From positions 1 through 36,216 of the forward strand of contig NZ_CAKRXI010000031.1 of assembly GCF_934424005.1 (NCBI RefSeq): a stretch of 36,216 nucleotides of DNA. Direction: 5' to 3'. The translations under genes were made by a program, and so were the position numbers. Origin of the DNA: an uncultured Blautia sp. (GTDB lineage: Bacteria; Bacillota; Clostridia; Lachnospirales; Lachnospiraceae). The notes under the pieces are model-generated. The model did not search any database. It worked only from the letters and a program-made list of their open reading frames with translations, and had not been told where the DNA came from. Positions within the stretch are counted from its first letter, which is position 1, and every line of letters begins with the position of its first letter. Positions 1 to 6,970 of the stretch are shown piece after piece.

Positions 1-206
1 ACCTCTTTCTGTAAATAATCAGTTAAATGTTCTACGAATTACTCCATTGCTCCGCAATTCTCGTAATTCTGCAATCATTCGGAATCCACAGATTTTCTTC
101 AAAAATCGCTACTTCCTCATGATTGGGCGGCTCCCAAATTCAAATGCCTATACGTGCAAGCACGAACGGCATTATGACTTTTGTAGCCTGTATAACAACA
201 AAATAA
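1..206. other. Non-coding stretch downstream of the S-box leader; no intact gene
   Basis: No open frame of useful size is visible here. An imperfect inverted repeat lies at 143-173: AATGCC/GGCATT outer arms and GTGC/GCAC inner arms around a 2-base loop. On the minus strand a frame reading ...WIPNDCRITRIAEQWSNS runs to a stop near base 30 but is interrupted upstream by a TGA, so it could be a decayed coding remnant or chance. The gene controlled by the S-box riboswitch at 249-351 should lie further left, outside the window. Confidence 0.4.
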
Positions 207-234
207 GACAGCCCCAACAATAGGACTGTCTTGA
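207..234 (-). terminator. Expression-platform terminator of the SAM riboswitch
   Basis: On the minus strand AAGACAGTCC and GGGCTGTCTT form a hairpin with one imperfect pair around a TATTGTT-containing loop, followed by ATTTTGTTG. The loop sequence CCTATTGTT is complementary to AACAATA plus GG at the 3' side of riboswitch helix P1. This gives mutually exclusive antiterminator and terminator folds, as expected of an S-box OFF switch. Confidence 0.75.
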
Positions 235-248
235 AATTTATTTCAATC

Positions 249-351
249 CTCTTATTGTTCGATGACTCGCTCAGGTTGGCACCTTCCTCATACATAAAGG
301 GGTTGCCGTGGCTTCTCAGATCCTTTGTATCTCCACCACTCTGAATAAAAG
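249..351 (-). promoter_or_regulatory. SAM-I (S-box) riboswitch aptamer
   Basis: Read on the minus strand, the segment contains the conserved S-box core in order: AGAGtGGtGGAG, then GATCTGAGAAGCCaCGGCAACC, then AAGGTGCcAACCTGAG. A P1 helix closes it, with CTTTTATT at 344-351 (complement) pairing with AATAAGAG at 249-256, one wobble pair. These are the hallmark bases of S-adenosylmethionine-binding S-box leaders, which shut off methionine or SAM synthesis and uptake genes when SAM is abundant. A promoter lies upstream (393-421) and an overlapping terminator downstream (207-234), so the whole regulatory unit is present. The regulated gene lies beyond the left edge and cannot be named. Confidence 0.93.
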
Positions 352-392
352 GCCGTTTTATTTAGTTATTCTTAGTTGATATTGCAGTACAT

Positions 393-421
393 ACAATATA
401 CTCATTTTATATAATTGTCAA
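393..421 (-). promoter_or_regulatory. Promoter for the S-box leader
   Basis: TTGACA (416-421, complement) and TATTGT (393-398) are separated by exactly 17 bases. The site lies just past the murA stop codon and would start the riboswitch transcript about 35 bases before the aptamer. No strong terminator separates it from murA, so some read-through from murA is possible. Confidence 0.65.
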
Positions 422-443
422 GTATAAGAAGTGACTATTTTTA

Positions 444-1736
444 TCATCCTACGCGAAGACGAAATTTCTGGATTTCTTTCTCACTGGAAACTTTTTCAAT
501 CTCAGCACCGAGACTTCTCAGTTTCTCTTCGAAATTCTCATATCCTCGCTGGATATAAACGATATCATCAACAACAGTGATTCCGTCTGCTGCCAGACCT
601 GCAATAACAAGTGCTGCTCCTGCACGGAGGTCCGGTGCACTTACTCTTGCGCCTGTCAGTTTCTTGACACCGTCGATGATTGCTGAATTACCTTCGACTT
701 TAATACATGCTCCCATTCTTGAAAGCTCGTCCGCATATTTGAAACGGTTTTCAAAAATGCTCTCCGTAACAATACTGGTTCCTTCTGCAAGTGCCAGAGT
801 TACTGCGATCTGCGGCTGCATATCTGTCGGATATCCCGGATAAGGAAGGGTCTTCACATGTGTGCGGTGAAGTCTCTTGCCTGCACGTACACGTACAGCA
901 TCATCAAATTCTTCAACCTCACAGCCGATTTCTTCCAGTTTGGCTGTAGTTGCTTCCAGATGTTTCGGGATAACATTCTTAACGGTAACATCACCACCGG
1001 TTGCTGCAGCTGCGAACATGAATGTTCCGGCTTCAATCTGATCCGGGATGATGGAATATTCGGTACGGTGAAGTTTCTCAACACCTTTGATTCGGATAAC
1101 ATCTGTACCTGCACCTTTGATGTTGGCGCCCATGCTGTTCAGGAAGTTTGCAACGTCAACGACATGCGGCTCTCTTGCTGCATTCTCGATGATCGTACGT
1201 CCTGATGCCATAGATGCTGCCATCATGATATTGATCGTGGCTCCTACAGAAACTACATCCAGGAAGATATGACTTCCGTGAAGATTCTCTGTCTCGGCAA
1301 CGATTGCTCCGTGAAGAATATTCACAGATGCGCCAAGTGCACGAAATCCTTTGAGATGCTGGTCGATCGGACGGCTTCCGATGTTGCATCCGCCAGGAAG
1401 CGGTACTTCTGCATGTTTGTATTTACCAAGTAATGCACCCAGAAGATAATAGGATGCACGGATTTTTTTAATATATTCATAATCAACGCTGATGTCATTG
1501 ATCGTAGAACCATTGATTTTTACTGTAGATCTGTCAATTCGCTCTACCTGTGCGCCAATACCGGCAATTGCTTCCAATAAAACATTAATGTCTCTTACAT
1601 CAGGCAGGTTCTCGATAAGGATTGTTTCATCCGTCATAATTGCTGCAGAAAGAATTGCAAGTGCAGCATTTTTGGCGCCACCAATTTCTACTTCTCCCAC
1701 TAACGGGTTGCCGCCTTTAATTACATACTGTTCCAT
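444..1736 (-). CDS. murA: UDP-N-acetylglucosamine 1-carboxyvinyltransferase
   Basis: This enzyme transfers enolpyruvate from phosphoenolpyruvate to UDP-GlcNAc, the first committed cytoplasmic step of peptidoglycan synthesis and the fosfomycin target. The 430-residue protein has the usual family length. It carries the N-terminal GGAKNAAL motif with Lys22 and Asn23, the active-site loop PGGCNIGSRPID with the catalytic Cys at residue 117, and the late YPGYPTDMQPQ motif whose Asp acts in catalysis. It is transcribed from its own promoter at 1844-1871, downstream of the shikimate-kinase-like gene. Firmicutes often carry two paralogues (MurA/MurZ); which one this is cannot be told from the window alone. 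The start ATG at 1736 is preceded by a modest purine-rich stretch. Confidence 0.95.
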   Translation of the reverse strand: MEQYVIKGGNPLVGEVEIGGAKNAALAILSAAIMTDETILIENLPDVRDINVLLEAIAGIGAQVERIDRSTVKINGSTINDISVDYEYIKKIRASYYLLGALLGKYKHAEVPLPGGCNIGSRPIDQHLKGFRALGASVNILHGAIVAETENLHGSHIFLDVVSVGATINIMMAASMASGRTIIENAAREPHVVDVANFLNSMGANIKGAGTDVIRIKGVEKLHRTEYSIIPDQIEAGTFMFAAAATGGDVTVKNVIPKHLEATTAKLEEIGCEVEEFDDAVRVRAGKRLHRTHVKTLPYPGYPTDMQPQIAVTLALAEGTSIVTESIFENRFKYADELSRMGACIKVEGNSAIIDGVKKLTGARVSAPDLRAGAALVIAGLAADGITVVDDIVYIQRGYENFEEKLRSLGAEIEKVSSEKEIQKFRLRVG

Positions 1737-1843
1737 AAAGCACCTCTATAATTATTTTCACTCCGTAAGCCGAAGCAAATATCAGAAATTTCTTATCAGA
1801 CTTTTAAACACTTTTAATACTTTGTTAAAAAGCTCAGTTTCGT

Positions 1844-1871
1844 ATTATAACACAAATTTCACATTTGTAAA
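1844..1871 (-). promoter_or_regulatory. murA promoter
   Basis: On the minus strand TTTACA (1866-1871) and a perfect TATAAT (1844-1849) are 16 bases apart, in the 185-bp gap upstream of murA. The 5' untranslated region would be about 100 bases. Confidence 0.7.
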
Positions 1872-1921
1872 TAAAAAATTCCTCTGTACGCTTCTGCTCC
1901 CCTGCTTTTCAATGGTTACTC

Positions 1922-2422
1922 TTACTTTTCTTTCAGTGTTTTCAAAAGAATCTCCAGACTTGCTTCCAGATCTTTCCCCTCTTCATCTATCACAATATCT
2001 GCGTACTTTTCGTACAATGGAGTTCTTTCTTCATACAGATCCGTAAGGGTCTGTCCTTCTCTCAGCAAAACGCCTCTGCCCTTCAGATTTCCGAGTCGCT
2101 TTGAAAGAGCATTTAAAGACAATTTCAAATACACAACGGTTCCTATGGATTTCAGATGTTCCATGGCTTCTTCGCAGTAAACAACGCTCCCACCTGTTGC
2201 AATGACCGTATTCTCTGCCTCTATTGATGCATTGACACGATTCTCAACATCTTTAAATCCTTTATATCCTTCTTCTTCTATGATTTCGGACAGGCGTCTC
2301 TTTTCCTGTTTCTGAATCAGAAGATCGGAATCAAGGAACTGATAGCCCAATACCTTCGCCAGTACAACCCCTATTGTACTTTTTCCTGCTCCCGGCATTC
2401 CTATCAACGTTATATTATTCAT
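1922..2422 (-). CDS. aroK: Shikimate kinase-like P-loop kinase
   Basis: The 166-residue protein has the size and layout of shikimate kinase, which phosphorylates shikimate for chorismate synthesis. The Walker A motif GMPGAGKST is at residues 8-16, the metal-binding DSD at 31-33, a lid arginine near residue 116 (LKGRGVLL), and the C-terminal ERTPLY arginine at 133. Two substrate-contact positions differ from classical enzymes. The FRxxE motif reads FKDVE (Lys57 for Arg), and the GGG loop reads TGGS (residues 76-79). The fold assignment is firm; the substrate is less so, because these changes fall where shikimate is held. It has its own predicted promoter at 2465-2493 and lies between a flavin reductase and murA rather than with other aromatic pathway genes. 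Confidence 0.75.
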   Translation of the reverse strand: MNNITLIGMPGAGKSTIGVVLAKVLGYQFLDSDLLIQKQEKRRLSEIIEEEGYKGFKDVENRVNASIEAENTVIATGGSVVYCEEAMEHLKSIGTVVYLKLSLNALSKRLGNLKGRGVLLREGQTLTDLYEERTPLYEKYADIVIDEEGKDLEASLEILLKTLKEK

Positions 2423-2464
2423 AAAACTTCTTTTCTCCTGTTTCTTATGAATTGCTTAAAGAAT

Positions 2465-2493
2465 ATTTTACCATAAACAGCAGTATTCTGCAA
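2465..2493 (-). promoter_or_regulatory. Promoter for the shikimate-kinase-like gene
   Basis: TTGCAG (2488-2493, complement) and TAAAAT (2465-2470) are spaced by 17 bases in the 83-bp gap after the flavin reductase. A purine-rich ribosome binding site follows before the ATG at 2422. Confidence 0.55.
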
Positions 2494-2505
2494 TCTCTTT
2501 TAAAA

Positions 2506-3111
2506 TCAAGGCTTTGCGGTCTTTTTCGTTTTTTTGCTAACAGCTTTTTTACGTTTTTTTACACTGTATCCAAAAGTTCCCAGCTTCTTTCCTGTGCCAA
2601 GATATTCTCCATGAGAATAGACCAGTGGTCTGGCTCTGTTCAGGTCAAAACGATTATTTTCGTCCATATAGCGTTCGTCTGCATGAACTGCAACAACATC
2701 TGCCAGAAACATATGGTGTGAACCAAGCTCTCTGATTTCTTTTACTCTGCATTCAATTGATACCGGAGCCTCTTTTATCATCGGTGCTTTTACGATATCC
2801 GCCTTTTCTCTCGTAAGTCCGGTCTCCTTGAATTTATCTACATCACGTCCGGATCTGACTCCACAGTAATCCGTTGCCGCAGCAAGTTCTTCTGTGGTCA
2901 GATTGATCACGAATTCTCCGGTTTCTTTTATCATGTGATAGGAAAAACGCTCCGGTCTTACTGAAATATAAGCCATCGGAGGATTGGTACAGATGGTACC
3001 GGTCCATGCAACCGTTATAATATCATCCTGCCCTTTCCCATCTGTAACGCTCACCATGACTGCCGGGATCGGGTAGATCATATTGCCTGGTTTCCAGGTT
3101 TGTTTTGCCAT
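2506..3111 (-). CDS. Flavin reductase-like (FMN-binding split-barrel) protein
   Basis: The 201-residue protein matches the flavin reductase-like split-barrel family. It has an N-terminal strand with YPIPAVMVSV, the DDIITVAWTGTICTNPPMAYISVRPERFSY block that forms the FMN site, and a central FVINL strand. Members bind FMN and use NAD(P)H, or serve as flavoredoxin-like electron carriers; the partner is not evident here. The C-terminal 20 residues are a lysine-rich tail (VKKRKKAVSKKTKKTAKP), beyond the usual barrel end and probably disordered. It follows the pyrophosphatase gene by 15 bases, so the two are co-transcribed with the S1 protein upstream. Confidence 0.85.
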   Translation of the reverse strand: MAKQTWKPGNMIYPIPAVMVSVTDGKGQDDIITVAWTGTICTNPPMAYISVRPERFSYHMIKETGEFVINLTTEELAAATDYCGVRSGRDVDKFKETGLTREKADIVKAPMIKEAPVSIECRVKEIRELGSHHMFLADVVAVHADERYMDENNRFDLNRARPLVYSHGEYLGTGKKLGTFGYSVKKRKKAVSKKTKKTAKP

Positions 3112-3126
3112 TTGTTTTCCTCCGAT

Positions 3127-4797
3127 TTATACGTAATCGCTGCCGATCATCTGTGCGGCCTCCATAAGTGGCGGAATCAGCTGTTTCTTACGTGATACGA
3201 CACCTTCCAGATAAATCGTTCCATCCTTAGGTTCGATCTTAAATGCATTGACAGCCATTTCCTCACTTCCCTCGCCATAGAACAGAAGCTCTGTAGACTG
3301 CTCCATAATATCTGTCAGCATAAAGTATACTCTTGATACACCGTGACGTCCGCATTCGCTGACCATAAACGGAATCAGACGTTCTTTGATCTCGCGCAGT
3401 TCGTCTGCATCCATGGAGCTGATCTGACCTACACCGAAACAGATATCTCCCTCTGCAATAAACTTCTTGTAATCCTGATAGAAGATTTCCTCCGGAGATT
3501 TGTCTTTCAGATTGCTTCCTGCCTTAAACATTTCTCTTGCAAATTCTTCGATGGAAATGTCTGCAATAAGTGCAAGTGCACCTGCAGCCATTTTGTCCTG
3601 CAGTGTACAGGTCGGAGAACGGAACATCAGTGTATCAGAAATGATCGCAGCGCAGAGAAGTCCGGCGATTTTAGGCGGAATCTCCAGTTTCTGTTCTCCA
3701 TACATCTGATACATGATCGTGCCTGTACAGCCAACCGGCTGATTGCGGAAACTGATCGGCTGCATTGTCTGCAGTGTACCCAGTTTATGATGATCAATGA
3801 TCTCCATGATATCAGCCTTATCAATATTATCTACAGCCTGGTCTTTTTCATTATGATCTACCAGAACCACTTTTTTCCTGTGCATGTCCAGAAAATTACG
3901 TCTGGAAATCGTACCAATACATTTGCCCTTTTTGTTGATGACCGGGAATGCACGATGACGATGTTTGATCATTACTTCCTGAATATCATCTGTAAAATCT
4001 TCTGTGTTAAATGTAACCAGATTATCTGTTTTCATGATATATTTAACAGGAATACTCTGGTTGATCAGACGTGAGATCGTAAAGGTATCATACGGAGAAG
4101 AAATAATGATGATATCTTTCTCATGTGCCAGTTTCAGTACCTTTTCGGTAACTTCAATCCCCATTCCGACGATGATACAGCTTACATTCTGCTCAATTGC
4201 CTGCAGATGGTCCTCTTCACGATTACCCATGATGACCATATCATTCTCTTCTACATATTCTTTCATCTTATCCGGATTGGCAGCTGCTACCATAATCTTT
4301 CCCTGGATAAAATATCCATGTGGATTTCCTTCGATCACGTTTCCTCCGATCGTCTCAGCGATTCGCTGATACTGCGTTCTCGCTCTGGAAAGGAGGTAGC
4401 TGTCTGTTGTATCCATATATGTTTTTGCAATATCACCAATTGTGATCAGGCCTTCCAGTGTGCCGTCTTTTTCACGGATTGGCAGAGAAACAATGCTGTT
4501 TTCCTGCATCAGATCCCATGCATTTTTCAGTGACATGCTCTTATTTGCTTCCGGACTCAGACGGATATCCATATCCTTTACCTGTGTTCCGATATTGCTT
4601 AAGTATCCTGGTGGCTGTACTCCAAAACGACTCAGTACGTATTCTGTTTCTTCATTGATCTGTCCTGCACGTTTTGGAATATATTTGCTTTCCTGCGTAG
4701 TTCTGTTTTTGATATCGCAATAGGCGATTGCAGAACAGATAGAATCTGTATCCGGATTTTTATGTCCGATAACAAAAATTTTTTCCTGATTTTTCAT
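3127..4797 (-). CDS. Family II (DHH) manganese-dependent inorganic pyrophosphatase with CBS and DRTGG regulatory domains
   Basis: The protein hydrolyses pyrophosphate to phosphate in the cytoplasm. At 556 residues it is much longer than plain family II enzymes (about 310) because a regulatory block is inserted in the catalytic DHH domain. The order is as follows. The N-terminal metal motif GHKNPDTDS has His12, Asp16 and Asp18. The first CBS half runs from about residue 83 to 125. A DRTGG-type domain runs from about 140 to 255 (including VMIMGNREEDHLQAI). The second CBS half (FPVINKKGKCIGTISR) ends near residue 305. Then come VDHNE and the DHH motif in IIDHHKLG, and a C-terminal DHHA2 domain with the substrate-binding SRKKQ near residue 540. 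CBS-PPases of this layout are known to be controlled by adenine nucleotides and, with DRTGG, by diadenosine polyphosphates. It lies 19 bases after the S1-domain gene. Confidence 0.93.
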   Translation of the reverse strand: MKNQEKIFVIGHKNPDTDSICSAIAYCDIKNRTTQESKYIPKRAGQINEETEYVLSRFGVQPPGYLSNIGTQVKDMDIRLSPEANKSMSLKNAWDLMQENSIVSLPIREKDGTLEGLITIGDIAKTYMDTTDSYLLSRARTQYQRIAETIGGNVIEGNPHGYFIQGKIMVAAANPDKMKEYVEENDMVIMGNREEDHLQAIEQNVSCIIVGMGIEVTEKVLKLAHEKDIIIISSPYDTFTISRLINQSIPVKYIMKTDNLVTFNTEDFTDDIQEVMIKHRHRAFPVINKKGKCIGTISRRNFLDMHRKKVVLVDHNEKDQAVDNIDKADIMEIIDHHKLGTLQTMQPISFRNQPVGCTGTIMYQMYGEQKLEIPPKIAGLLCAAIISDTLMFRSPTCTLQDKMAAGALALIADISIEEFAREMFKAGSNLKDKSPEEIFYQDYKKFIAEGDICFGVGQISSMDADELREIKERLIPFMVSECGRHGVSRVYFMLTDIMEQSTELLFYGEGSEEMAVNAFKIEPKDGTIYLEGVVSRKKQLIPPLMEAAQMIGSDYV

Positions 4798-4816
4798 AAA
4801 AATAAAATCCTCTTAA

Positions 4817-5722
4817 TTAATCTAATTTAATGTTTGCAAAAAGTGATCCCAGAGAAGTCGTTGCCTGCTCTCCTGCATCTGGCACTTCGTAAATCTCTTC
4901 TTCGATTTCCTTTGCCATCATATCTGTTGCTTCTTTTATGCTGAGACTGATTTTGCCATCTTTGATCGCAGTAACTTTGACCTTTACAGTATCTCCCACT
5001 GCCAGAACCTCTGATGGTTTCTTGATCCTTTTTTCACAGATCTGCGAAATGTGAACCAGTCCGGAAAGTCCATTTCCAAGATTTACAAATGCCCCATATG
5101 GCTGAAGACTCTCTACCGTTCCTTCTGTTACAAGACCGATCTCCAGGTTTGAAACTTTGTTTTTTCTTTCTTCTTCCGCTTTTTCTCTGAGAATTTCTTT
5201 GGCGGAAAGAATCAGTTTCTTACTTTCTTTGTCTACATCCAGCACCTGTACCTGAATCGGTTTATTCAGATATTCTTCTGTGTCCTCCACATAATTCAGT
5301 GCAAGTTTGGATGCTGGAATAAATCCCCTTACGCCTTCCACGTACGCGATAACACCGGCATTTGTGATTCCTTTTACTACAACATCCAGCACTTCACCGG
5401 ATTCTTTCAGTTCTTTTAATTTATCCCATGCCAGTACGTCTACTGCCTCAACTCTGGAAAGAAGAATATTTCCCTGTCCATCGTCTTTTCTTACAACTGT
5501 TGCAGAAACTTCATCTCCTTCATGTACTTCATCCTTCAGGCTGAATCCCGGTTCTCTGCTGTAGTTTTCTGCCGGAATCACGCCCTCTGCATAATATTTC
5601 AGATCAAGGATTACTTCTTTTTCATCTACACTGATTACAGTTCCTGTAAGAATATCGCCTTCTTCTATTGTTTTCATAGATTCTTCCAGTTCTTTTTCAT
5701 AATCTTTCATTGATTCAGCCAT
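4817..5722 (-). CDS. S1 RNA-binding domain protein (ribosomal protein S1-like)
   Basis: The 301-residue protein contains three S1-type OB-fold repeats, at roughly residues 20-90, 105-175 and 193-263. The last is the most typical (GTVESLQPYGAFVNLGNGLSGLVHISQI). Proteins of this family bind single-stranded RNA; the Firmicute versions are shorter than the six-domain proteobacterial S1 and their role in translation is variable. An acidic N-terminal helix (MAESMKDYEKELEESMKTIEE) precedes the first repeat. It is the first gene of the unit S1-pyrophosphatase-flavin reductase and has an extended -10 promoter upstream. Whether it is ribosome-bound or a free RNA-binding factor cannot be told from sequence. 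Confidence 0.88.
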   Translation of the reverse strand: MAESMKDYEKELEESMKTIEEGDILTGTVISVDEKEVILDLKYYAEGVIPAENYSREPGFSLKDEVHEGDEVSATVVRKDDGQGNILLSRVEAVDVLAWDKLKELKESGEVLDVVVKGITNAGVIAYVEGVRGFIPASKLALNYVEDTEEYLNKPIQVQVLDVDKESKKLILSAKEILREKAEEERKNKVSNLEIGLVTEGTVESLQPYGAFVNLGNGLSGLVHISQICEKRIKKPSEVLAVGDTVKVKVTAIKDGKISLSIKEATDMMAKEIEEEIYEVPDAGEQATTSLGSLFANIKLD

Positions 5723-5773
5723 GATTTTCCGTTCTCCTTTACTTATACTTGTTATTCTTTATTTATTATCTGT

Positions 5774-5800
5774 ATTATAGCATGCCACATGTTTTTGCAA
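5774..5800 (-). promoter_or_regulatory. Promoter of the S1-domain operon
   Basis: A perfect TATAAT with an upstream TG (TGCTATAAT, complement of 5774-5782) makes an extended -10. The -35 element TTGCAA (5795-5800) is at a short 15-base spacing, which an extended -10 can tolerate. Confidence 0.55.
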
Positions 5801-5862
5801 TGCATTTCCTTCAATACATTCTTTTGTACCTGGTATCATAATTATATTATAACCTATAAAAT

Positions 5863-5887
5863 AAAAAAAGCCCCAAAATAGGGGCTT
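5863..5887 (-). terminator. Rho-independent terminator of the candidate sRNA
   Basis: On the minus strand AAGCCCC and GGGGCTT pair around TATTTT, followed by a run of seven T and then ATTTTAT. This is a textbook intrinsic terminator. Confidence 0.88.
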
Positions 5888-5994
5888 ATAAACGAGGAGT
5901 GCCCCGGCAGTGGTTTACCGGGGCGATTATTATGAAAAAATTTATGTGTAATGAAGAACATTACAACGTCTGTTTTGTGTAGCTCTTTCGAACT
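5863..5994 (-). ncRNA. Candidate small RNA of about 130 nt with four stem-loops
   Basis: Between a regulated-looking promoter (6001-6044) and a strong terminator (5863-5887) the minus strand encodes no plausible protein. It folds readily into separate hairpins. The 5' stem AGTTC/GAGCT closes a GAAA tetraloop (5981-5994). TGTAATG/CATTACA closes a 5-base loop (5947-5965). GCCCCGG/CCGGGGC forms the third (5901-5924), followed by the terminator hairpin. The single-stranded linker between the third hairpin and the terminator contains ACUCCUCGUU. Its UCCUC is complementary to Shine-Dalgarno sequences, a common seed in trans-acting sRNAs. It resembles no RNA family I recognise. It could instead be a 3' untranslated region of the upstream secreted-protein gene, but it has its own promoter. 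Confidence 0.55.
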
Positions 5995-6000
5995 ATCCCT

Positions 6001-6044
6001 ATAGTACCAGTTAATTATGAACATAGTATGAACAAGTCATGAAC
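6001..6044 (-). promoter_or_regulatory. Activator-type promoter with three 11-bp-spaced direct repeats
   Basis: On the minus strand GTTCAT occurs three times at exactly 11-base steps (complement ATGAAC at 6017-6022, 6028-6033 and 6039-6044). Downstream is an extended -10, TGGTACTAT (6001-6009 complement). The repeats occupy the -35 region and upstream, and no good -35 hexamer is present. Direct repeats with 11-bp period overlapping -35 are the usual layout for OmpR/PhoB-family response regulators. Which regulator acts here is not known from the window. Confidence 0.6.
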
Positions 6045-6170
6045 CTTTCGTGTATTTGCACAATTTTTCTGTTTTCCATCCTCGTTTTTTATAGAAATGT
6101 AACATATAATTTTTTCTGTATTTTTTGCTCGTTGTATATTTTATACATTGTGCATATAACGGAACTCTTC

Positions 6171-6635
6171 TTAGTTCAGAAATTCTTTTACAAGATTGAC
6201 AAGTTTGCCAAGAATTCCCTTCACATCTTCTTTCGTAATTCCAAGGCTTTCCAGTTTGTCATATACTTTGTTTACCTGAGATCTCAGTTCATTCTCATCC
6301 AGATCCATATTTTTGAATTTATTGTACAGCTGAATTAATGTGGATTTGTCAGAATCAGAAAGAGTTACTCCTAATTCTCCAGCGGCAACATCCAGCGCAC
6401 TGCTGATCTGATCATCTGTTACATCTACTGTTCCCAGAGTTTCTTTGGCAGCGATAATAAGATCTACCACTTTATCCGGATCTGATAACAGGTCATCTAC
6501 TCCACTCTGCTCCAGAAGTTCTACTGCCTGATCTACAGCAGCATCCGTTGTCTGATCTGCATAAACCATGGCAGGTGCGGTACATGTAAGAGCTCCTGCA
6601 AGAATAAATGCGCTTAATCTGTTTATTTTCATCAT
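6171..6635 (-). CDS. Small secreted protein, DUF1002-like C-terminal region
   Basis: The start is placed at the ATG at 6635 because AGGAGG lies 8 bases before it. A longer frame would start upstream and overlap the promoter. The 154-residue product has a Sec signal peptide (residues 1 to about 26, cleavage near VYA-DQ), then an all-helical acidic domain rich in Asp, Leu and Val. The tail, with KFKNMDLDENELRSQVNKVYDKLESLG and KLVNLVKEFLN, resembles the C-terminal part of DUF1002 proteins, which are predicted secreted Firmicute proteins of unknown function. At half the usual DUF1002 length it may be a stand-alone version of that domain. It is monocistronic: an extended -10 promoter lies upstream, and no strong hairpin follows directly. 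I can name no activity. Confidence 0.75.
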   Translation of the reverse strand: MMKINRLSAFILAGALTCTAPAMVYADQTTDAAVDQAVELLEQSGVDDLLSDPDKVVDLIIAAKETLGTVDVTDDQISSALDVAAGELGVTLSDSDKSTLIQLYNKFKNMDLDENELRSQVNKVYDKLESLGITKEDVKGILGKLVNLVKEFLN

Positions 6636-6690
6636 TTTAATTACCTCCTGAATAAATACAATTACATTTTCTATCAATGATACGAACTGC

Positions 6691-6699
6691 ATTATAACA
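6691..6699 (-). promoter_or_regulatory. Extended -10 promoter of the small secreted protein gene
   Basis: The complement reads TGTTATAAT, a consensus extended -10 sited about 56 bases upstream of the start codon. A possible TTTACA lies 20 bases further upstream, too far to be a normal -35. Confidence 0.5.
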
Positions 6700-6814
6700 C
6701 ACTCTGAAAAAAAAGCTGTAAAATATTCTTAATTCATAGAACTTTCGACAATCGTTCACTTTTTTTTCATAAGTTAAACATGATTCTATCACAATTTCTG
6801 GATATACTAAGACC

Positions 6815-6845
6815 ATAAAAATAATACAGCCAACATTATTTTTAT
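6815..6845. repeat. AT-rich inverted repeat
   Basis: ATAAAAATAAT and ATTATTTTTAT are perfectly complementary around a 9-base spacer (ACAGCCAAC). The arms hold only A and T, so this is a weak terminator at best. It lies in the 335-bp gap between the secreted-protein gene and rsmA, where no gene is supported. Confidence 0.5.
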
Positions 6846-6864
6846 AAAATTTTCTTTTTCATAT

Positions 6865-6888
6865 GTTGATTGCCGAAAAGCAATCAAC
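6865..6888. repeat. Perfect 9-bp inverted repeat
   Basis: GTTGATTGC and GCAATCAAC are exact complements around CGAAAA. No U-run follows on either strand, so it is not a typical terminator. A stable RNA hairpin or a dimeric regulator site is possible. Confidence 0.5.
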
Positions 6889-6917
6889 TCTCCTTCCTTT
6901 TAAATTTAATAAATATT

Positions 6918-6960
6918 ACTATAAAAGGCACCCGACCAGCCACCGGATGCCTTTTATAGT
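6918..6960 (-). terminator. Terminator after rsmA
   Basis: A long hairpin has ACTATAAAAGGCA and TGCCTTTTATAGT arms and a CCGG-containing inner stem. It begins 11 bases after the rsmA stop codon, with an AT-rich tail on the minus strand. It would close the transcript running from the TPR/AAA+ gene through rsmA. Confidence 0.8.
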
Positions 6961-6970
6961 TGTTATTTTA

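Noticed and set aside
6807..6887. A 26-codon minus-strand frame starting with TTG after GGAAGGAG, with a short hydrophobic end
   Set aside because: The Shine-Dalgarno sequence is only 2 bases from the start and the frame spans two inverted repeats; too little to call a gene.
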